Assembly: GCA_022605405.1 (NCBI GenBank)
Contig: JABYQQ010000008.1
Coordinates: 1,178,001 to 1,242,000 of the forward strand
DNA: 64,000 nucleotides
Origin: Earliella scabrosa
Lineage: Eukaryota > Basidiomycota > Agaricomycetes > Polyporales > Polyporaceae
Direction of reading: 5' to 3'
Part shown: positions 58,163-64,000 of the stretch, in pieces
How positions within the stretch are numbered: the first letter of the stretch is position 1
Layout: each line of letters starts with the position of its first letter
Position numbers and translations under genes: made by a program
Notes under the pieces: generated by a model
What the model saw: the letters and a program-made list of their open reading frames with translations, nothing else
What the model was told of the DNA's origin: nothing
The model's database searches: none

Positions 58163-59538
58163 ATGGCCATCTGGGACACGCTCGAAGCCGTCGCCAACAC
58201 CCCTGAGTCGCCAGTGCTCGCACCCACCCCACTCCCGCCGGTGGGCCACAAGCGGGCTCGCCTCGACACCGACTTAACCGATGACGAAGAGCATCCCAAC
58301 GCTTCTCCTGCGCGGATTCCAATCAACGCGAACCTCGTCGCCCTCGCCGTTCGTCTCTCGAAGAGCAAGAAGCTGCGTGTCGAGCAAGCACGCGACCTCG
58401 AGGACTTCTCTAAGGTGCGAAACCAGTCGCTCTGCCACCACACTTGTTCTTCATCTTTTGCACAGGAGTCCCTCTATGCGCAGAACATCCGCCTCATGTG
58501 CACGATGCTTGCACTCGAGAACAAGGTCGACAAGCTCACACCTCCCCCCACCGCGTTTGAGGTCTCGGACGCCCTCCAGGTATGCCTGGTTACATCATTC
58601 ATCCATTGGGTCAATACTGACCGCATGACGAGCAGAAGAACCTCACGTCTTATGCCCATGGCGTCATCTTCTCAAGCAAGATTCCGAACTATAAGGGCAC
58701 CGTCCCCCTCAACCACCTTTTGGTGAGCCTCACTCAATATATGTCTCCGCGCGTCGCAACCGCTGACAGCCTGCTATAGGATATTTGCAGGAACTTCCGT
58801 TTCGACTTGCCGGTTGGTATCGAGCACGACCATGCTAAGTGGTTGAAGGTTAAGCGTGCTGCTGGGGAGGCACTCACGCAGGTCCGCGGCAAGATCAAGA
58901 AACTTGTACGTTCTCCCTTTCATGACTTTCGACCTGCCTCACGCTATCTTATTCAGCTTGTCAAGAGCACGAAGCCTCGCAACAACAAGGCTCAGCACAT
59001 GGACATCTTTGACCTCACAAAGGCGATCGTGAAGAACACTGAGTACAAGGTTACTCTGCCGCTCATGGCACGCGTCGCGCTCATGGTACGTCAGTCGCAT
59101 CCATCCATGTTAGCCTACCACTCACTGCGATACACAGCGCGCGGTATTCGACGAGAGCCAGGGTGATGATTACTGGGACAACGTTGATGCTCGCATGCAG
59201 TTCATCCGCACGACGGGCACAACCCCCGATGGCATTGCTCGGTCAGTGATCACACGAAGATACAGTCGATGTCTGTAACCAACTCACGACTCCCCAAAAG
59301 CATTTTCAAGCACCTCCTCCGGGAGGACCGCGCGGCCCATGGCTCTGGGTCCGACTACGAGGTCGAGGACGTGGTGGACCCCCTCCAAGAGCACGTCGAC
59401 GAGTCGATCCAGGAGGCCGCCGCTCGCGTGGCTGCTGCAACTGCGGCCGAGGGGGCTAATGACAACAGGCCGGAGGAGGAGGAGGAGGAGGAGGAAGCGG
59501 CTGCGGCTGGACCCTCCGGCACCACTCACGAGGACTAA
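58163..59538 (+). CDS. Transposon partner protein of unknown function
   Basis: Seven exons (58163-58414, 58466-58579, 58636-58722, 58780-58905, 58957-59085, 59138-59241, 59301-59538), 349 aa, phases consistent. No known domain. N-terminus Pro-rich with a basic HKRARL patch; a helical core (ESLYAQNIRLMCTMLALENK, HDHAKWLKVKRAAGEALTQV, DIFDLTKAIVKNTEYKV, ALMRAVFDESQGDDYWDNVD); and an acidic tail with a run of ten Glu (plus Asp/Ala-rich flanks). It resembles a multi-copy Agaricomycete protein family I have seen as hypothetical. Position beside the transposase-like gene, inside the inverted repeats and sharing its promoter, suggests an accessory factor for transposition or its regulation, comparable in layout to two-gene plant CACTA elements. 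Confidence 0.68.
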
Positions 59539-60129
59539 CAGGTAGAATGCGTCTCTCTCTCAACGTCTTCGTTCTCCTGCATGTGAATGGGTAGCTGTAT
59601 ATTGTACAACTGTCATGTATCATTACACCTGAATCAGATCGCAGTTTTGCCTAAATTTCGCGCCAATCCTACATGTGAAGCCGGAACAGGTACATATAGT
59701 GGCCAGCAGGCCGGTCAGGTGAGATACGCGACCAGTGAGACGCGGCGCGCAGTCGGCGGAGTGGACGACGAACACGCACCTGGCCATGGGTGAGGGTCGT
59801 GCTGCTCTCGACGGCCACTACCCTCTGTTGCCGATGAGATCATGGTGACCGGGTGCATGGTGGGCACACGAGTGATTACATTGCCGCGTGCTGTACACCC
59901 AAATGGTAGCCACCGAGACAATGGTATCAAGTACATGTAGAGCCCCGTGTATCATCCAGTCTCCATCCCAGGTTGGCACCAGCCGTGGCAGTCACCTGAG
60001 TCCACATGAAATGGAACCACGCTGGAACCATTCCGGTTATCACCCGGACTCCAGCTGACGCGCACACCTGTGCCAGCTGATGGGTGCCGCTGCCTCGTAC
60101 CTCGCCTCCACCTGTTCCCCACCTGGGGT
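59539..60129. other. Right subterminal region of the transposon
   Basis: Non-coding, with many short repeats related to the left end (ACCTG, CCAGCTGA, GGCACCAGCC, TGCCAGCTGATGGG). No gene. Confidence 0.5.
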
Positions 60130-60144
60130 AAAATTGGCGGTGTA
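60130..60144 (-). repeat. Right terminal inverted repeat
   Basis: Exact reverse complement of 52085-52099. It ends 26 bp before the start codon of the next gene. Confidence 0.72.
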
Positions 60145-60170
60145 CTCTGTGCTGCGAGACGACGCTCAAC

Positions 60171-61219
60171 ATGTCCGCCTCTGTTCATCACCATCAAATC
60201 GCCCCCACGACCGCACACATCCTTACGATGACCCACGAACACGCGCCACACGGCCTTTGTGCCCAACTCCCACCAGCGACCGCCATGCAGCACCTCTTCT
60301 ACGCGTGCTACCCGCCATGGCTCGTCTCAGCCCTAATGTCGAACGACCACGACTATTCCGACGCGTCAAGTTGGAGCGCCACCATTCCCGAGGCTGAATC
60401 AAACCACTTCAAACGCGTGTTCGCGCCACAACCCCAGCGCGCCTCACTTCCTTTCCATACCTCCTACTCGCCACCGTCCAGCGTATCGACGACTCCTTCT
60501 TCCTCTTCGACGCCAGAATCCGTGTTTTCGCGACCGTCGCCACAGTCTCGCCACGCGCCGTACGTGGCTCTACCCCTTCCGTTCTCGGACGCGTGCGTCG
60601 CGAACAAGGTCAACTTCACTTCGCGAAGCCACCTTGGTAGTGGCGTCAACTTGGGCGAGTGGGCGCGGCTTGCGGAGAAGCGGAAGACGCACCTCGCGCT
60701 CAAAGGCGCGCAAGAGAGCTTGGAGGAGGTATTTGAGTTCGCGGGCGAGGGCGAGGGGGACAAGATTCTGTTCCAGAGCCACGTAAGTCCTCTTTCTGCG
60801 TCTGAGTGTCCTAAGAATCATGGCGCTGACGGGCGGCGAACACGATAGTGGCCGGGATACGACGCGCGGACGTGCTTCCTCGACTTGCCGCCACAGGTTA
60901 CGGAGGGGGAGCGCCCCCTCACGAAGGTGGACCTCCTCGACATGATTTGCCAGGCGCTGGTCGACTGGGTACTCAAAATCACGGTGCGAAACCTACTCCT
61001 GAGCGTTCATTGTTGCTGGCACTGACAATGTGTGTGTGGGTTCTACAGAACTGCAGGCAGATTGAGTGCCGGGACCCGAAGTGGGCCATTGGCCTGAAAC
61101 AGATCACGTTCCGGCACATCTACGTGACTGGAGTCGTCGAGGTCAAGGGATACGTGTCCAAGTGGGTGCCGGTCCTGGAGATCGACCCGATGGCGTTCCA
61201 GGCGCAGTGCCAGCTGTGA
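60171..61219 (+). CDS. Conserved-looking hypothetical protein
   Basis: Three exons (60171-60782, 60849-60983, 61049-61219), 305 aa. No known domain. Residues 1-120 are His/Ser/Pro-rich and probably disordered. The rest looks folded: NFTSRSHLGSGVNLGEWARLAEKRKTH, WPGYDARTCFLDLPPQ, KVDLLDMICQALVDWVLKIT, and DPKWAIGLKQITFRHIYVTGVVEVKGYVSKWVPVLEI. Splice phases are clean. Several in-frame ATGs near the start make the exact N-terminus uncertain. The transposon's right end sits just upstream, so its present promoter must lie in the element. Confidence 0.65.
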
Positions 61220-61959
61220 CCGCGCCCTCTTTCTTGGCCTATGCTCCTCCACTCTCGCTTCCGCAATCCGGGTCCTCATCGCGCTGAAACTTCATACCCC
61301 TACACAATCTAACAAGCGGCTTGGTTCCGTCCTACCCCGTTTAATATCTTGTACATCAACATTTAGATACCGCACTAGTCGTTTTGATGCCCATCGTTTC
61401 TCAATCCGATACGATTCTTTCTCCCGTTCGTGCTTTCGCGTGTCTTGAGTCTCATCCGCCCCATCATTTGCATGTCATTCTCGGAAACTCTTATCTCACC
61501 GTGCAGCATCCACTGACCATCCTGACAAGCTCGATCTCTTTCTAGGCGCCATCGTCAATAGTGCGGGATCTGATCCCAATCCCAATCCCGATCCCGGTCC
61601 CGACTCCGGTTCCCACCCGGTCACTTAACCTATCCTGACGCGATCAAAGGAGGCGGCGCGCGCCCTGAGTTCATTGCAGGTGAGTCACGACTTGCGCACG
61701 TCCGTTCTGCGACTCCATACTTAAGGTCTGCTTCAGCTTCACACGTCCGACGCCAGTACCGGCTTGGCTCCAGCAGGAAATCATGTTCCGTAACTGGCGG
61801 AACACGGAGAACATACGGTTGAAGCGCTAGCTTTTGACAGCTGCTTCTCGTGCCATAGACAGACGCACTGTCCGGCGTTACTTGTCTTGTCGGAGCGACC
61901 GCACTCAGTATATAGCGTGCGATGTGATGCTCCACGAATGCGCGGCCACCGAACGAGCC
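61220..61959. other. Intergenic before the DUF6533 gene
   Basis: 740 bp without a gene. Includes a short ATCCC-type repeat (61571-61616), and TATATA at 61909 some 50 bp before the next ATG, a possible TATA box. Confidence 0.45.
61571..61616 (+). repeat. Short tandem repeat of GATCCC/AATCCC units
   Basis: Six to seven imperfect hexamer units (ATCCCA, ATCCCG, GTCCCG). A simple microsatellite-like tract. Confidence 0.6.
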
Positions 61960-63664
61960 ATGGCCAAGCAGGGTGTGTCCCCTCTCGTTCTGGCCAGCGT
62001 TCGGAACTTGTGAGTGAACGTCCGTCTTGAACGCGCACCCCTCTTGACATAAGACTTCCTCTACTCAGTCAGCTGCAATCGTACTTGAAGGTTGCTGGTG
62101 CTGGTGAGTCTGGCTTTGTTACTGTCCATCGACAGCCACAGGTGACTGACACGGTCCTTCCATATCAGGTATCTACCTTTACGAGTATGCCATCACGTTC
62201 AGACGTGAGGTGGAAATCTTCTGGAATCGCAAGGTTACTGTGGCTTCAGTCCTATTCGTTGCCAATCGGTATCTCCCTATGATCGTTATCTCCTTGGGCC
62301 TTCCAAACGACGTTCCCGTTGAGGTGAGCCTCGACAATGCCTCTACGTCAATTTCAACTATTGTAGACTCCGATTCTCATGATGGGTTTGGATCGATCCC
62401 AGCAGTAAGGCAGATGTTCATCCCCTCTCACCCCCGAGTCGTACTGACGTGCACTTACATAGCTGCGCAGGTTTGACTTACACGAGCTGTATCTTGGAAC
62501 TGCTTCAGCTCCTACCTTGGGCTGGTACGCACGTCGTTGCTACTTCGTGCGATGCGTACTCACTATATCGAATCCCGATGCAGTATTCTCTGCCCTCAGA
62601 GCATACGTTCTCAGCTCTCGGGCATGGCCTATAGCACTAGCTGTCTTCCTCTTGTCCATCTGTCCGTTGATCATCAACTATGTGAGTTCGTCCGCCTTAT
62701 GGAGAACTCGTACTCAATCAACGGTAACAGGTGCGGGTTGGTAACTCCGTTTTCCGGCATGATGGGATACAGTGCGGCCCAAGCTCGACTCTCCCGGATG
62801 TCATTGAACGCATGTGAGTGATGTCATCCTTCCCTCCGACGACGATCGATTGAAATTTGCTGTGCCAAGCTGTATAGTTCACGTTATTCAAGACTCGTCA
62901 CTCAACTAAATCGCTGACAGTCTATCTGACAGTTAGTATCGTCGCGCCATCAACCATTGTCGTATCGGACATTCTCGTGCTCTGGATCACATGGAAGGGC
63001 ACATACAAAATGAGCAGAGAGCTCAGGGCTCTCGGTCATAATGTCTCATTGTCCGACGTTCTCTTCCGAGACGGTGCGTATATCCCAAGTTCCCGCTCAA
63101 CTTCTGCTGCATGGCTCATTCCCATGGCACGATTATCAGGTATACTATGCTTCGTGTGCGTTGTCATCATAACATCTGACGTGATTGGCACTGACTGCGA
63201 GGTAGCGTCATAGTGACCGTAAATTCCCTCCATCTAGCTCTTTCCTTGCTATCGGTGAGTGCACTCGCTCGAGGCTGTCGATCCATTGCTCACCGTATCC
63301 TCAGATCACGACCGATCGTACGTTCGCGAGGTCGAGTACCGTCAAGAACGTGACAACTCCGTGGGTCAATCACTGAACACGACGAACTCGTAGCGCATCC
63401 ACTCACGCTCGCGACAGCGTTATTGATATCGTCATCTCGAGGTTTCTCATGAACCTCCAGGAGGCCAACAGCAACATGGCGCGTCAGAAGGCGCTCTCCT
63501 CCATCGCCACTCTAGATTTCGACAGATTCATCGGTCCACTGGCAATCGGGACGTCCCTCCCCGCGCCCAGCTTCTACATCAACAGTGACGACCAAGATAC
63601 CCTAGAGGCTAGGGAAGAAGATGATCAAGCAGAGGAGGTTGCCGTTGCGTATCACATTGCCTAG
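61960..63664 (+). CDS. DUF6533-family seven-helix membrane protein
   Basis: The hand-built model has 12 exons (61960-62009, 62069-62103, 62169-62323, 62367-62404, 62463-62524, 62584-62681, 62731-62813, 62937-63073, 63140-63155, 63206-63254, 63305-63360, 63418-63664), 341 aa, phases consistent. Features of the basidiomycete DUF6533 family: YLYEYAITFRREVEIFWNRK followed by SVLFVANRYLPMIV (first helices and the NRY motif), FSALRAYVLSSRAWPIALAV, LVLWITWKGTY, LFRDG.ILCFVVIVTVNSLHLALSLL, and the closing VISRFLMNLQEAN followed by a cytosolic acidic tail. Expected to have about seven transmembrane helices at the plasma membrane; function unknown, although receptor-like topology has been noted. Exons 4, 8, 9 and 12 are the least certain boundaries. 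Upstream TATATA at 61909. Confidence 0.7.
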
Positions 63665-64000
63665 TCAATCTCCGATGTATGCTCCCGTTCCGTCTACCAT
63701 CTTCCATGTTGTTGTTGAAAGGCCATACACAGTCCAGCGCGACATGCGTGCGCGCTCAAGCCTCAGGAACTGTACCACAGAGAAGAAGTCATCCAGCTGA
63801 TAATCTGAGAAGACGATGCCGGTCGCTGTATGTCGGTCACGGAATGTCTACAGAGGACCGCATGGACCATTCCCGATACGCCCTATCGTGCTGTCGCGTG
63901 TCGTCATGAGTAGGGGCGGGTATACAAATGTACGTGATCCGTCAACTATGTACCGCGCTCTCTCTCCGACGCTCGTCCACCAGGTACGCCTTCCGTTACG
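63665..64000. other. Right end of window, nothing recognised
   Basis: 3' flank of the DUF6533 gene. The short open frame at 63679-63909 has no recognisable similarity. Confidence 0.45.

Larger units (their letters stand above)
52085..60144. mobile_element. CACTA-like DNA transposon, three genes, apparently intact
   Basis: 8.06-kb element bounded by a perfect inverted repeat (TACACCGCCAATTTT at 52085-52099 and its complement at 60130-60144). Excluding the outer TA, the ends begin CACCG, flanked by TA on both sides, which would be a 2-bp target duplication. Inside are a multi-exon transposase-like gene (-), a divergent partner gene (+) and a small third gene (-), all with open frames. Both ends hold many copies of short motifs (CAGGT, CAGCTGG, CTGGTGCCA), like the subterminal repeats of CACTA/CMC elements. 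The transposase-like protein resembles a multi-copy Agaricomycete family I remember only as hypothetical proteins. Superfamily assignment is inference. Confidence 0.72.

Noticed and set aside
1..64000. tRNA, rRNA and CRISPR features
   Set aside because: I saw no cloverleaf with a T-loop GGTTCRA-type box, no rRNA-like sequence and no regularly spaced repeats. A covariance-model search would settle tRNAs; CRISPR is not expected in a fungal nuclear genome.

Overview
The window is nuclear DNA of a filamentous basidiomycete, most likely a wood-decay Agaricomycete and possibly Polyporales. Four things point there: dense short introns (about 50-70 bp, GT..AG); GC-rich coding sequence; families typical of this group (FunK1 kinases, DUF6533 membrane proteins, cerato-platanin, expanded F-box genes); and housekeeping proteins of fungal type. 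Exon models were built by hand from splice signals, open frames and remembered family similarity. No search was run.

Layout. 1-2.9 kb: no gene recognised. 2.9-11.1 kb: MCP1-like mitochondrial membrane protein (-), RNA polymerase I subunit A34 (+), and a 29-exon type IIC-like P-type cation ATPase (+). 11.8-20 kb: three F-box genes of two types, one F-box fragment and a glyoxalase-like gene. 20-29.3 kb: conserved housekeeping block with the polyadenylation factor Pfs2 (-), an Ariadne-type RBR ubiquitin ligase (+), the COX17 copper chaperone (-) and a glycogen-targeting PP1 regulatory subunit (-). 29.3-32.9 kb: gene-poor. 32.9-38.5 kb: an inverted counterpart of the left F-box/glyoxalase region. 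About 2.8 kb (13712-16517 versus 32744-35571) is a near-copy in opposite orientation. 38.9-39.3 kb: cerato-platanin. 40.7-49.8 kb: three tandem FunK1 kinase genes, the third lacking the catalytic Asp. 49.8-52.1 kb: gene-poor. 52.1-60.1 kb: a DNA transposon. 60.2-63.7 kb: a conserved hypothetical gene and a seven-helix DUF6533 protein.

The most interesting object is the element at 52085-60144. It is bounded by a perfect 15-bp inverted repeat that includes a TA on each side. It carries three intact spliced genes: a 1219-aa transposase-like protein with an N-terminal C2H2 finger, a divergently transcribed 349-aa partner sharing a ~300-bp promoter, and a 194-aa third protein. The terminal CACCG and short TA flank resemble CACTA-type elements, but the superfamily is not proven. 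The right end lies 25 bp before the start codon of the neighbouring gene, so insertion probably separated that gene from its promoter.

The F-box/glyoxalase and FunK1 clusters are accessory gene families expanded by local duplication and inversion. The other genes are single-copy cellular functions.
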